From an uncultured Opitutaceae bacterium (GTDB lineage Bacteria > Verrucomicrobiota > Verrucomicrobiia > Opitutales > Opitutaceae), in contig CAIYUN010000036.1 of NCBI GenBank assembly GCA_903929355.1, positions 1 to 64,000 of the forward strand: a DNA stretch of 64,000 nt, given 5' to 3'. The translations under genes and the position numbers were made by a program. Shown here one piece after another: positions 19,831-31,008 of this stretch. The notes below the pieces were generated by a model that saw nothing but the letters and a program-made list of their open reading frames with translations, had not been told where the DNA came from and did no database searches. Each line of letters starts with the position of its first letter. Within the stretch, counting starts at the first letter, position 1.

Positions 19831-21738
19831 CTAGAGCTGCAAGGGCAGCCCGAGCTCGATGATTTGTGACGGCGGGATGTGGTAATAATCTTTGGCCGGC
19901 CGCGCGTTGCGGATCAGCACCGCGTAGAGCCGCTTTTCCCATTCCCACATCTTCGCCCCGCCGCCGGTGAGGATCATCTCGCGGTTGAAGAAATAAATCG
20001 CCCCGGCGAGGCTGACCGGCACGCCGGCCGCGTTGATCCGCGCCATGAGCGCGCTCACATTCGGGGACTCCATGTAGCCATAGGTGCCGACCGCGCGCCA
20101 GATACCCTCGCCGACCTCGCGGAGCTCGAGCCGCCGCATCTCCGGAACCAACGGCATCTCCTCAGTAACCACGCTCAACAGCAGGACCGTCCGATGCAGG
20201 CAGCGGTTGGCCTTGACCTGGTGCAGCAGTGCGACCGGGGTGCCCGTCGGCGACCCGGCCATAAACACGGCCGTGCCGGACACGCGCGTGACCCGCGGGC
20301 TGCACGCGATTTTCAACAGCTCGGCCTCGGTGAGATTTTGCTGATATACCCGCGCGTAGACCTCATTGCGCCCCAGCTTCCAGGTGTGCATGACCGCCAG
20401 GACGGCGGCGCCGATTGCCAGCGGGAACCAGCCGCCCTTCGTGATCTTGTCCGCATTGGCCCCGAAAAACGCGAGGTCCATGATCAGAAACAGCACGCAC
20501 ACCGGACCCGCCAGCCACCGCGCCCGCGTCCAACTGGCCCGCGCCACAAAGTAATAGGCGACCGTCGTGATCGCCATGGTGCCGGTCACGGCGATGCCGT
20601 AGGCGGCCGCCAGGTGGTCGGTCGAGCCAAAGAGCACCACCGTGACGATGCATCCGATGGCGAGAAGGGTGTTGACGAACGGCAGGTAGATCTGGCCCGA
20701 CAACTCGGCGTTGGTGTGGCTGATTGTCAATCGTGGGCAGTAGCCAAGTTGGATCGCCTGGCGCGTGAGCGAATACGCGCCTGAGATCAGCGCCTGGCTC
20801 GCGATGATCGCGGCCAGGATGGAGAGACCCGTCAACGACGCCAGCGGCCACCCATGTGGAGCCATGGCGAAAAATGGGTTCTCGGTCGTGCCGGGATGGG
20901 ACAAGATGTAGGCGCCCTGCCCGAAGTAGTTCAAGATCAATGCTGGAAACGCCGCACCATACCATCCCATGGCGATGAACCTTCGGCCGAAATGGCCCAT
21001 GTCCGCATACAGCGCTTCGGCCCCGGTGATGGTTAGGACCACGGCGCCGAGCAGCGCCGAGACCTCGAGTGGTGAGTGCCGGAGGAGCGCAAGACCCCAG
21101 GCCGGGTTGAGTGCGAGGCCTACGGCGGGATAGCTCGCGATGTGCCTGACGCCGAGGGCGGCGAGGGTTGCAAACCAGACCAGCATCACCGGTCCGAACA
21201 CGGCCCCAATGCGCTTCGTCCCCTTGTGTTGGACCCAAAAAAGCCCCGCCAGAACCACGCAAGCGATCCACATCACGACCGAGGGGGTGAAACGTTCCGG
21301 ATTGATCGCCATGAACCCCTCCGCCGCGCCGAGCACCGAGATCGCCGGGGTGATGATCCCGTCGCCATAGAGCAGCGCAGCACCGATCAGGATCAGAATC
21401 ACCACCGGCCCCAGCCCGCGCTTGTGGGCCTTCTCCCGGTCAGCCGCCAGCAGGGCGAGCAGCGCGAAAATGCCCCCCTCCCCATGATTGTCGGCGCTCA
21501 TCACATACCAGATGTATTTCACGCTCACCACCATGAAGAGCGACCAGAACATCAGGGAGAGCACGCCCAGCACCCCGGCTTCCGAGCCATTCGGCACCCC
21601 CTCAGGCAAGTGCGACATGCACTCCTTCATGGTGTAGAGCGGGCTGGTGCCGATGTCTCCGAAGACGACCCCGAGCGCGCCCAGGCAGAGCGCGGCTTTC
21701 GCGCTTGTGGTCAGCGCGGGAGAATGTGGGGTGGTCAT
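19831..21738 (-). CDS. kup: Kup-type potassium transporter
   Basis: Low-affinity K+/H+ symporter of the inner membrane, 635 residues with about twelve helices in the first 440 and a cytoplasmic C-terminal domain. Family marks are GVVFGDIGTSPLYT, the conserved ADNHGEGGIFAL loop, YGDGIITPAISV and SADNH. Start: ATG at 21738 (MTTPHSP). It sits close to KdpD/KdpE (24463-27824), suggesting a potassium-related neighbourhood, although glnK-amtB lies between. A GC-rich hairpin (21865-21889) is in its leader. Confidence 0.96.
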   Translation of the reverse strand: MTTPHSPALTTSAKAALCLGALGVVFGDIGTSPLYTMKECMSHLPEGVPNGSEAGVLGVLSLMFWSLFMVVSVKYIWYVMSADNHGEGGIFALLALLAADREKAHKRGLGPVVILILIGAALLYGDGIITPAISVLGAAEGFMAINPERFTPSVVMWIACVVLAGLFWVQHKGTKRIGAVFGPVMLVWFATLAALGVRHIASYPAVGLALNPAWGLALLRHSPLEVSALLGAVVLTITGAEALYADMGHFGRRFIAMGWYGAAFPALILNYFGQGAYILSHPGTTENPFFAMAPHGWPLASLTGLSILAAIIASQALISGAYSLTRQAIQLGYCPRLTISHTNAELSGQIYLPFVNTLLAIGCIVTVVLFGSTDHLAAAYGIAVTGTMAITTVAYYFVARASWTRARWLAGPVCVLFLIMDLAFFGANADKITKGGWFPLAIGAAVLAVMHTWKLGRNEVYARVYQQNLTEAELLKIACSPRVTRVSGTAVFMAGSPTGTPVALLHQVKANRCLHRTVLLLSVVTEEMPLVPEMRRLELREVGEGIWRAVGTYGYMESPNVSALMARINAAGVPVSLAGAIYFFNREMILTGGGAKMWEWEKRLYAVLIRNARPAKDYYHIPPSQIIELGLPLQL

Positions 21739-21864
21739 GCGGTTGTGGATGGTTGATGAGTCACTCCGGGGCTCCAAGCTGTTTCTCCGTCATTGCTCGT
21801 CCACGTTACCTTCCGGGATTGGTTGCGGGCAACAATCCGGGCCGGTCCGGCCTGAACGCAAGAT

Positions 21865-21889
21865 GGCACCGCCCCCGATGGGCGGTGCC
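21865..21889 (-). terminator. GC-rich hairpin between glnK and kup
   Basis: A 10-bp perfect stem (GGCACCGCCC / GGGCGGTGCC) with a short loop and no T-run. It may end the amtB-glnK transcript weakly or structure the kup leader. Confidence 0.5.
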
Positions 21890-21988
21890 GTGAGGCGGGA
21901 GCCGGGGCTGCCGGAAATCGCAGTCTCGGTGCTGGCTTACCAAGCAAACCACCGGTTCCAAAGCAGACGAGGGGGGATCACTCGCGGC

Positions 21989-23991
<2,003 letters not shown>

Positions 23992-24075
23992 GTTTTTTAT
24001 GTTTGGGTGTTTGGTTGGGTGTGGCTGTATGCTCGTTGTTTGCTGTGGCTGAAGATGCTGGAGTTAGGTGGTGAG

Positions 24076-24102
24076 GGCGCACCGGCCATGGGCCGGCGCG
24101 CC
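24076..24102 (-). promoter_or_regulatory. GC-rich hairpin in the amtB leader
   Basis: GGCGC-A-CCGGCC pairs with GGCCGG-C-GCGCC around ATG, a 12-bp arm with one mismatch. It lies between the predicted sigma-54 start site and amtB. Role unknown; it could be leader structure or a protein site. Confidence 0.45.
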
Positions 24103-24211
24103 AATCGAATTCTGCCGAACCTGCAAGAACCTACCGGCTTTCCACCCGAATCATCGGACGCGTTTGGGCGACCGGGCGAAAAGGATGTTAAACCGAGTAT
24201 TAAAAAAAGAT

Positions 24212-24230
24212 TAAGCAATAGCTGTGCCAA
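24212..24230 (-). promoter_or_regulatory. Sigma-54 (RpoN) promoter of amtB-glnK
   Basis: The minus strand reads TTGGCACAGCTATTGCTT. This matches the -24 GG (TGGCAC) and -12 GC (TTGC) elements with the required 12-bp GG-to-GC distance. Predicted transcription begins near 24204. I did not find a clear NtrC enhancer pair upstream. Inverted copies of AGCTGT flank the -24 element. Confidence 0.82.
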
Positions 24231-24462
24231 CAGCTTTACTCGTTCGAGTTTGAAGCAAAACGAGCCTGTATTTCACAATAAAAGTTTTGTTATTATATGA
24301 TGGTATGTTTGTTGTAATGTTATCGATTTTTGTCATATTATGTCGGCAATAGCTAAATAAAGAACGTATTTTTAATGGCTGATCTGACTCGCCCACCTTT
24401 CTGCGCGCGCCATTATCCCTTGAGCCCCCGTTTCCTCGGCCGCCACCCGAGCCTTGCCCGCG

Positions 24463-27132
24463 ATGAACCCGCCGTCCCCTCCCGATCCTGACGCCATTCT
24501 TGCCTCCCTCCGGCACGAGGCGGCCCGCGCCCACCGCGGGAGATTGAAAGTTTTTTTTGGCATGGGGCCGGGTGTCGGCAAAACCTTTGCCATGCTCCGC
24601 GCCGCCCAGCAGGAATTACGGACGGGGGCCAATGTGGTGGTCGGTCTCATTGAAAGCTCCCAGCCCGCCGAGACCGCAGCGTTGCTCACCGGTTTGCCGG
24701 TCATTCCGCGCCAACGGCTCACTCACCGTGGCGCCCACTCTCCCGCCATGGACCTCGAGGCGATTCTGACGCGCAAGCCGGAGCTGGTGCTGGTGGACGA
24801 GTTCGCCCACGCCAACGCCCCCGGCTCGCGACATCCCAAGCGGTATCAGGATGTCATCGAGCTGCTCGACGCCGGCATCAACGTGTTCACCACCCTCAAT
24901 GTGCAGGACCTCGAAAGCCGGGCCGACGCCGTCCGCCAGATCTCCGGGGCAAGCGGGGGGGAAACCGTGCCCGACTCCGTCTTTGAGCTGGCCGACCAGA
25001 TCGAGCTCATTGATCTGCCGCCCGAGTCGCTGCTGCAGCGCCTGCGTGAGGGCAAGGTCCACCTGGGCGACCACCGCGCCAGCGCGGCCAATTTTTTCAA
25101 ATACGACCGCCTGACCGCGCTGCGCGAGCTCGCGTTGCGCTTTGTCGCGGAGCGGGTGGACAAACGCCTGCGCGAGCTGCGCGGGTCTGGACCGGTCGCC
25201 ACCATCTGGCGCTCCGGTGAACGGCTGCTGGTTCCGGTCGGGCCGGGCCCGGCCACCCCCCGGCGTGTTCGCTGGGCCTGCCGCCTGGCCGCCGCCCAGG
25301 GGGCCTCGTGGATTGCCGTCAGCGTCGAGCCATCGCATTCGCTGGATGCGGGTGGCCAGCTCCGCCTGGAGCAGAATCTGGCCTTGGCCCGCGAGCTCGG
25401 CGCCGAGATTGTGGTGACGCATGACGAGGACACCGCCGACGCGCTGATGCGCGTTGCGCTGCGCAACCATGTCACCCAGATCGTCGTCAGCCAGTCGCAC
25501 GACCCCCGCTGGCTCGACCTGTTGCGCGGGGGCGGCCTCGTGGACCGGCTGCTGCGCCGCGGCGGACCGGTGGACATCCACGTCGTGCCCGCCGAACGCG
25601 CCGTAGAAAAGGCGGGCGGGTGGCTCGGCCGGCAGCCCGCCGCCCGCTCGCCCGCCTGGGAATATGGCGGGGCGCTTGGCACCATCGTGGCGGTCACGCT
25701 GGTGAGCTGGTTCCTCGTGCGGGTCACCGGCTACCAGGCCATCGGCCAGCTATATCTGCTCGCGGGCGTGGTCCTCAGCCTGCGCGTCGGCCGCGGGCCG
25801 ATGTTTGCCGCCGCCGTGGGGAGCGCGCTCCTCTGGAATTTTTTCTTCATTCCGCCCCGTTTCACCCTCGGCATCGCCCGGGTGGAGGATGGCATGATGT
25901 TTGGCGCGTATTTTGTCGTGGCCCTGGTCGCAGGGCAGCTGACCGCCCGCATCCGGGCGCAGGAACGCCTTGAGCGGATCCGGGAGGACCGGGCGACCGC
26001 ACTCTTCAATCTCACCCGGGCCCTGAGCGCGGCGCGCACCCTCGACGACGGGGTCTTCGCCGCCCTGCGGCAGGCCGACCTCCTGTTCGGCGCGCAGACC
26101 GCCCTGCTGCTCGGCGGGGAGCCCGGAGGCCCGGGGGTGCCGCATTTCGCCAGTTCCCTCACCCTGACCGAAAAGGAACACGACGTGGCCGGCTGGGCCA
26201 TGAGGAATCGCCGGACCGCCGGGCGCTTTACCCACACCATGCCGGCGGTGGCGGGCTTTCATGTGCCGCTGGTTCGCGAGAACCGGGCGCTCGGGGTGCT
26301 GGTGGTGGTGGTGCCAACCCGGGCGAGCCTCACCCTGGCGCAACGGGACTTGATCGAGGGCTTCGCCGCCCAGATCGCCCTGCTCGTCGAGCGCGAGCAG
26401 TTGCACGCCGCCGTCGCACGCGAGCAGTTGCTCATCAAGTCCGAGCATCTCCACCGCGTGCTGCTCGACAGCGTCTCGCACGAGCTGCGCACGCCTCTCG
26501 CCGTCATCACCTCCGCAGTGGAAAACCTGCCTGGGGCCGGTCCGGCGGCCCGGACCACCCTGCTCGCCGAGATCCGCGCCGCCGCCCGGCGGCTCAACCG
26601 ACTCGTCGGCCATCTGCTGGACCAGACGCGGCTGGAAAGCGGCACGCTCCGGCCCCGCCCAGGTTGGTGCGACCTGCGCGACCTCATCAACGCCGCCGCG
26701 GACGACATCCGCGACGCCCTGACCGAGCATCCCCTCGAGGTGGACCTGCCCGACGGCCTGCCGCCGGTGAGCGCCGACTTCACGCTGACCCAGCAGGCCC
26801 TGGCCAACCTCCTGCTTAACGCGGCCCTCCACACCCCCGCCGGCACGCCAATTCTCGTCACGGCGGGCCTCGAACCCGAACGCTCGCGGGTATTTTTCCG
26901 TGTGGCGGACCGCGGGCCCGGCCTGCCTGCCGCCATGCAGGGGCGGTGGTTTCAGAAGTTTCAGCGCGGCGACGCCGCCCGCGCCGGCGGACTGGGGCTT
27001 GGCCTGGCCATTGTCCGCGGATTCATCGGTGCCCAAGGCGGCGAGATTGTGGCCGGTGCCAATCCCGGCGGGGGCGCGGTGTTCACCATTTACTTGCCGC
27101 ACTCGCCGTCCCAGCCTGAGCCCTCCGCATGA
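24463..27132 (+). CDS. kdpD: Osmosensitive K+ sensor histidine kinase KdpD
   Basis: An 889-residue KdpD. The N-terminal KdpD domain has a Walker A (GMGPGVGKT, residues 33-41) and DEFAHANAPGSRHPKR. A USP-like domain follows (about 245-375). The DUF4118 membrane region (about 405-500) has four helices, then a GAF-like domain (about 520-650). The kinase core has SHELRTPL (His 673), NLLLNAALHTP and GGLGLGLAIV. Start: ATG at 24463. kdpE overlaps by 4 bp. No kdpFABC is within the window, so the pair may regulate a distant operon, kup, or another K+ system. Confidence 0.95.
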   Translation: MNPPSPPDPDAILASLRHEAARAHRGRLKVFFGMGPGVGKTFAMLRAAQQELRTGANVVVGLIESSQPAETAALLTGLPVIPRQRLTHRGAHSPAMDLEAILTRKPELVLVDEFAHANAPGSRHPKRYQDVIELLDAGINVFTTLNVQDLESRADAVRQISGASGGETVPDSVFELADQIELIDLPPESLLQRLREGKVHLGDHRASAANFFKYDRLTALRELALRFVAERVDKRLRELRGSGPVATIWRSGERLLVPVGPGPATPRRVRWACRLAAAQGASWIAVSVEPSHSLDAGGQLRLEQNLALARELGAEIVVTHDEDTADALMRVALRNHVTQIVVSQSHDPRWLDLLRGGGLVDRLLRRGGPVDIHVVPAERAVEKAGGWLGRQPAARSPAWEYGGALGTIVAVTLVSWFLVRVTGYQAIGQLYLLAGVVLSLRVGRGPMFAAAVGSALLWNFFFIPPRFTLGIARVEDGMMFGAYFVVALVAGQLTARIRAQERLERIREDRATALFNLTRALSAARTLDDGVFAALRQADLLFGAQTALLLGGEPGGPGVPHFASSLTLTEKEHDVAGWAMRNRRTAGRFTHTMPAVAGFHVPLVRENRALGVLVVVVPTRASLTLAQRDLIEGFAAQIALLVEREQLHAAVAREQLLIKSEHLHRVLLDSVSHELRTPLAVITSAVENLPGAGPAARTTLLAEIRAAARRLNRLVGHLLDQTRLESGTLRPRPGWCDLRDLINAAADDIRDALTEHPLEVDLPDGLPPVSADFTLTQQALANLLLNAALHTPAGTPILVTAGLEPERSRVFFRVADRGPGLPAAMQGRWFQKFQRGDAARAGGLGLGLAIVRGFIGAQGGEIVAGANPGGGAVFTIYLPHSPSQPEPSA

Positions 27133-27824
27133 GCACCTCCGCCCCCATCAGCATTCTTATCATCGACGACGAGGTCCCGATCCGACGCCTGGTGCGGGTG
27201 ACCCTGGAAGCGCAGGGCTACCGGGTGCGCGAGGCAGAAAACGGCCACCTTGGCTTAAATGAAATCGCGCAGCAGCCTCCCGATGGCATCGTGCTCGACC
27301 TCGGGCTGCCGGACATGGACGGCATCGAGGTGCTCCGCCGGCTGCGCGAATGGTCGAAGGTGCCGGTGCTCGTGCTGTCCGTGCGCGACCGCGAGGAGGA
27401 CAAGATCAATGCCCTGGACGCGGGCGCGGACGACTATCTGACGAAACCCTTTGGCGGCGGCGAGCTGCCTGCGCGCCTGCGGGCGATCCTGCGCCGGGCG
27501 CAGCCGGGGGCCGAGACGGTGATCGTCAAATTCGGCGAAATTGAGGTGGATCTGGCCGGGCGCAATGTGCGCCGCAACGGCGAGGATGTGCGTCTCACCG
27601 CCAAAGAATACGCCCTGCTGCGGTTGCTGGTGCAGCACCGGGGAAAAGTGGTCACGCATCGCCATATTCTGCGCGAACTTTGGGGCCCCGTCGGCGAGGA
27701 GAACATCCAATACCTTCGCGTGTACATGACTCATCTGCGCCAGAAACTGGAAAAGGATCCCCATGAGCCCCGTCATTTCAGAACCGACTCCGGCATCGGT
27801 TACCGGCTGGTCGAGACCGGTTGA
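27129..27824 (+). CDS. kdpE: KdpE response regulator
   Basis: A 231-residue OmpR/PhoB-type regulator. The receiver has IIDDE, phospho-acceptor Asp in IVLDLGLPDMDG and Lys in DYLTKPFGGGEL. The winged helix includes LTAKEYALLRLL, GKVVTHRHILRELWGP and YLRVYMTHLRQKLE, typical of KdpE. ATGA overlap with kdpD ensures coupled translation. The usual target, a kdpFABC promoter, is not in the window. Confidence 0.95.
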   Translation: MSTSAPISILIIDDEVPIRRLVRVTLEAQGYRVREAENGHLGLNEIAQQPPDGIVLDLGLPDMDGIEVLRRLREWSKVPVLVLSVRDREEDKINALDAGADDYLTKPFGGGELPARLRAILRRAQPGAETVIVKFGEIEVDLAGRNVRRNGEDVRLTAKEYALLRLLVQHRGKVVTHRHILRELWGPVGEENIQYLRVYMTHLRQKLEKDPHEPRHFRTDSGIGYRLVETG

Positions 27825-27865
27825 GGCGGCAGGTGCGGGATGGCATGAAACCGGGCAGTATCCGT

Positions 27866-28228
27866 TCACGTCCCGGCCCCACCGCCGGGCTTGTAGCCGT
27901 ACGCAAACCAGACCGCGAGTAGGATGAGCCCGAAGCTCACCGCGTAATTCCAGCGCAGCCGCTCCCCGAGGACCAGCCACGCAAACCCAATAAACACCAC
28001 CAGGGTGATGACCTCCTGGGTGATCTTGAGCTGGTAGCCGGTCATGCCCTGCATCGCCCCGGCACGGTTGGCCGGCACCATGAGACAGTATTCGAAAAAC
28101 GCGATGCCCCACGACATCAGGATCACGGCCCAGAGAGACTTCCCGGCGAAAACCTTCAGCCGGAGCTGCCCATACCAGGCAAACGTCATGAAAATATTTG
28201 AACAGGCGAGGAGGAGGATGGTCTTCAT
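27866..28228 (-). CDS. DMT-family small membrane protein (DUF486)
   Basis: A 120-residue inner-membrane protein with four predicted helices, matching the DUF486/DMT family: LLLACSNIFMTFAWYG, SWGIAFFEYCLMVPANR and QLKITQEVITLVVF. These resemble half-size drug/metabolite transporters but no substrate is known. Start: ATG at 28228, which fits the usual family length; the longer frame upstream lacks a membrane-protein start. It is divergent from the KAS III fusion, with about 110 bp for both promoters. Confidence 0.88.
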   Translation of the reverse strand: MKTILLLACSNIFMTFAWYGQLRLKVFAGKSLWAVILMSWGIAFFEYCLMVPANRAGAMQGMTGYQLKITQEVITLVVFIGFAWLVLGERLRWNYAVSFGLILLAVWFAYGYKPGGGAGT

Positions 28229-28337
28229 CGTGGCAAAATCCTCAACCCTGGCGGAGTTCAAGTCCAGATTTGCCGCTTCGTCTCGGTCATTGACCCCGCC
28301 CGGCGACGCCTCATGCTTCGTACGCAACAACTCCCGG

Positions 28338-29921
28338 ATGGATACCTTTCTCATTGATGTGCCCATGCCTTCCATGGGCGCGACTGTCGGCGAACTCACC
28401 ATCATCGACCTCAAAGTCGTGCCGGGCGCAACCGTGGCCAAAGGCGAAAAAATCGCCGAACTGGAGAGCGACAAATCGGTGTTCGAGTTTGAGTCCCCCT
28501 GCTCCGGCACCGTGCGCGCCATCCGCTGCCGTGCGGGTGACATTGTCCCCTCCGGCGCCCCGTTTCTTCAATTGGAGACCTCGGATGCCGCACTGTTGCA
28601 TCTGCGGGCAAATGCGGAGTGCGGAGTGCGGAGTGCGGAATCCAAACCAAGCCCTGCCGCGCCCACCACCGAAAGCGCGCCAGCCCCCTCCGCCAAACCT
28701 GCGCCTGACCATTCCGCACTCCGCACTCCGCACTCCGCACTCTCATGGACTCCCCGTGCGGCCAAGCTCGCGCAAGATGCCGGCCTCGACCCCTCGACAC
28801 TCACCGGCATCGCCGCCACCGGCCCCGGCGGGCGTGTCTCCGGCGACGACGTGGCGCGCTATCTCGCGGCCCAACCAGCCGCCAACGGCTCTCGCGCCCC
28901 GCAATCCGCAATCCACCATCCACAATCCGCATTCGCCGAGACCGTCTGCATCGCCGGCGTCGGCTATGCCGTCCCAAAAAACATCCGACCCACCAGCGAG
29001 ATATTGAAGTCGTTCCCCGGCCGGACCGAGGCCGAGATGATCAAACTCACCGGCATCAAGGAGCGTCGCTACGCCGACGGCGACGAAACCGCCACCAGCC
29101 TGGCCATCACCGCGGTGCAGCACGCCCTCGCCCAGGCCGGGCTGGCCGTCGGACAGATTGACGGCGTCATCATGGCGACCATCATCCCCGACCAGCCGGT
29201 GCCCGCGATGGCGAGCGCGCTGGCGCGTGGGCTGGGCATACCGCGCGCGCTGGCCTTCGACCTCAACGCCGCCTGTGCCGGCTGGCTCTACGCCCTGGAG
29301 GTCGGCCGGTCGTTCATCCGGGGCGGCACGGCGAAAAACCTCATCATTGTCACCGCCGAGCTGCTTTCCCGCATCACGAACCCCGAAGACCATGAGACGG
29401 CCTTTCTCTTTGGCGACGGGGCGGGCGCGGCCATCCTCACCGACGCGCCCGGCGGCCACCGCCTGCACCGCATGGCTTTGTCGGGCGACGCCAGCCATTT
29501 TGACGCCATCCAACGGCGCGGGGGCGGCGCCACGCGGCCTTTTCCCCTGCCCGGCGGCCAGGACCGCGCGGATTTTTACCTCCAGATCAACGGCGCGGTG
29601 GTGTTCAAAAGCGCCGTGGTCGCCTTTGCCGACAAGATTGAGAAGACGCTCGCGCAGCACAACCTGCGGCCCGATGATGTGGCGTGGATTGTGCCCCACC
29701 AGGCCAACGAGCGCATCCTCCGCGCAGTCAGCAAACGGGTGGGCATCTCCTTTGAACGTTTCGTGATGACCATCGGCCAATACGGCAACACCTCGGGCGC
29801 GAGCGTCTCGATGGCGCTGGGTTGGGCGGCCCAGGAGGGTATTTTCAAGCCCGGCGACAAGATCATCTTTTGCAGTGTGGGCGCCGGCCTGACCTTTGCC
29901 GGTGGACTTCTGGTCTGGTGA
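28338..29921 (+). CDS. Lipoyl domain / E3-binding domain / ketoacyl-ACP synthase III fusion
   Basis: A 527-residue protein with an unusual order of known domains. Residues 1-80 are a lipoyl domain with the lipoylation site ESDKSV (Lys46). Residues about 137-177 are a peripheral-subunit (E3)-binding domain (TPRAAKLAQDAG, GPGGRVSGDDV). Residues about 203-527 are a FabH-type synthase with Cys313 (NAACAG), His454 (PHQANER) and Asn484 (YGNTSGA). In a dehydrogenase E2 the third domain would be the acyltransferase; here it is replaced by a condensing enzyme. The linkers (about 90-135 and 180-200) are encoded by 7-bp repeat DNA. Start: ATG at 28338. It could hand an acyl group from a 2-oxoacid dehydrogenase to fatty-acid or polyketide initiation; this is inference. 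Confidence 0.9.
   Translation: MDTFLIDVPMPSMGATVGELTIIDLKVVPGATVAKGEKIAELESDKSVFEFESPCSGTVRAIRCRAGDIVPSGAPFLQLETSDAALLHLRANAECGVRSAESKPSPAAPTTESAPAPSAKPAPDHSALRTPHSALSWTPRAAKLAQDAGLDPSTLTGIAATGPGGRVSGDDVARYLAAQPAANGSRAPQSAIHHPQSAFAETVCIAGVGYAVPKNIRPTSEILKSFPGRTEAEMIKLTGIKERRYADGDETATSLAITAVQHALAQAGLAVGQIDGVIMATIIPDQPVPAMASALARGLGIPRALAFDLNAACAGWLYALEVGRSFIRGGTAKNLIIVTAELLSRITNPEDHETAFLFGDGAGAAILTDAPGGHRLHRMALSGDASHFDAIQRRGGGATRPFPLPGGQDRADFYLQINGAVVFKSAVVAFADKIEKTLAQHNLRPDDVAWIVPHQANERILRAVSKRVGISFERFVMTIGQYGNTSGASVSMALGWAAQEGIFKPGDKIIFCSVGAGLTFAGGLLVW
28611..28642. repeat. 7-bp repeat array inside the KAS III fusion, left arm
   Basis: GCGGAGT units repeated about four times. Inverted relative to the array at 28711-28744. 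It encodes part of the first interdomain linker. Confidence 0.85.
28711..28744. repeat. 7-bp repeat array inside the KAS III fusion, right arm
   Basis: CCGCACT units repeated about four times, the inverse complement of the array at 28611-28642. The pair encloses about 68 bp that code for an Ala/Pro-rich linker. Confidence 0.85.
28900..28936. repeat. 7-bp repeat array in the second linker of the fusion
   Basis: Units of the type ATCCGCA / ATCCACC / ATCCACA. Encodes the Pro/His/Ser-rich linker between the E3-binding and synthase domains. Similar to the intergenic array at 59583-59668. Confidence 0.8.
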
Positions 29922-29992
29922 AGGGGCGGGCCCGGATCGCCGAAGGTGCCGCCATTGGCGGGTAAACTCCCCGCCTGCCTCCGTTGCCTTGA

Positions 29993-30064
29993 GGTGGAGC
30001 GGGTTGACCTCAACACGCTGAGTTGGGACGACCGGAAAGCCGGTTGAGGTCAACCGGCTCCACC
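29993..30064. repeat. REP-like palindromic element, copy 1
   Basis: Two 22-bp arms (29993-30014 and 30043-30064) are inverted copies with one mismatch, containing GGTTGACCTCAAC. A related element with the same downstream motif (CCGGCGCTAC) is at 58286-58360, and a partial one at 59538-59570. It lies between the convergent fusion gene and rsmE. Confidence 0.85.
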
Positions 30065-30089
30065 TTGATGGCGGGCAAGGATACCGGCG

Positions 30090-30842
30090 CTACCCCTGCA
30101 ATTCGTGACTCAACACGCTGACGGCGTAGATCGCAGCCGTCTCGCAGCGCAGCACGAGCGGACCCAGCGTGATCGGCTCAAACCCACAGCTTTGGGCCCG
30201 GCTTAGCTCCGCCGGAGTGAAATCCCCCTCGGGCCCGATCAGCCAGAGCACTTTCTTCGGCGCCCGTTGGTTCGTGAGCTGATACGCAGCGAGCACGCTT
30301 TTGAGCGGCTTGGCGCCAGGCTGGAGGCTCGCGATGAGCTTCAGGTCATACCCGCGCGCCGACTCGATGAAGTTGTCGGCGGTTTGCACCGGGGCGATCT
30401 CGGGCAGCCAGGGGTTGCCGCACTGCTTCGCCGCCTCGAGGGCGGCCGTGTGCCATTTCTCCACCTTTTTGTCCGACCGGTCACGGTCGAGGCGGACCTG
30501 GGTGCGCTCGCTCTCCAACGGCACGATGCGGGCGACGCCCAACTCGGTGGCCTTGCGCACGATCGTCTCCATGTGCGGTCCTTTGGGCAACGCCTGGCCA
30601 AGGGTGATCTCGAAGGGGAGCGGCTTGGCTTTTTGGGCAAAGCGCACCTTCAGCACCACCCTGGTGCGGTTGTCGTCGGCCAGTTCACAAATCCACTCGG
30701 TGCCACGGCCGTCAAAGGCGACCACGGTGTCGCCCCGGTTGGCCCGATTGACAATGACGAGGTGGTGCGACTCCTCGAAGGAGAGGAGGATCTCCAGCGG
30801 TTCGCGTTCGGCCGGAGAGCAGTGGGCGCGGAAGTCGGGCAT
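30090..30842 (-). CDS. rsmE: 16S rRNA m3U1498 methyltransferase
   Basis: A 250-residue SPOUT-class methyltransferase acting on U1498 of 16S rRNA. An N-terminal PUA-like domain (1-75) precedes the knot domain with GQALPKGPHMETIVRKATELG, the SAM-binding IGPEGDFTPAEL and LGPLVLRCETA. Length matches the family (about 240-250). Start: ATG at 30842; the upstream frame extension has no methyltransferase-like sequence. Divergent from the GH2 gene. Confidence 0.95.
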   Translation of the reverse strand: MPDFRAHCSPAEREPLEILLSFEESHHLVIVNRANRGDTVVAFDGRGTEWICELADDNRTRVVLKVRFAQKAKPLPFEITLGQALPKGPHMETIVRKATELGVARIVPLESERTQVRLDRDRSDKKVEKWHTAALEAAKQCGNPWLPEIAPVQTADNFIESARGYDLKLIASLQPGAKPLKSVLAAYQLTNQRAPKKVLWLIGPEGDFTPAELSRAQSCGFEPITLGPLVLRCETAAIYAVSVLSHELQG

Positions 30843-31008
30843 CGGACCCGCAGTGGAACCCACCCACCGTCCCTGGTGCAAGCTTGGTCTGAGCCAGGGC
30901 GGCGGACTGGGGGATGGCACGGTCTTCTCCGAAATTCCTCCGGCACCCCTCCGGCTCGCGATTAAAATCTTGCCCGGGCGGCCCCAGCCGCAAAAAATCC
31001 CCCCTGCC

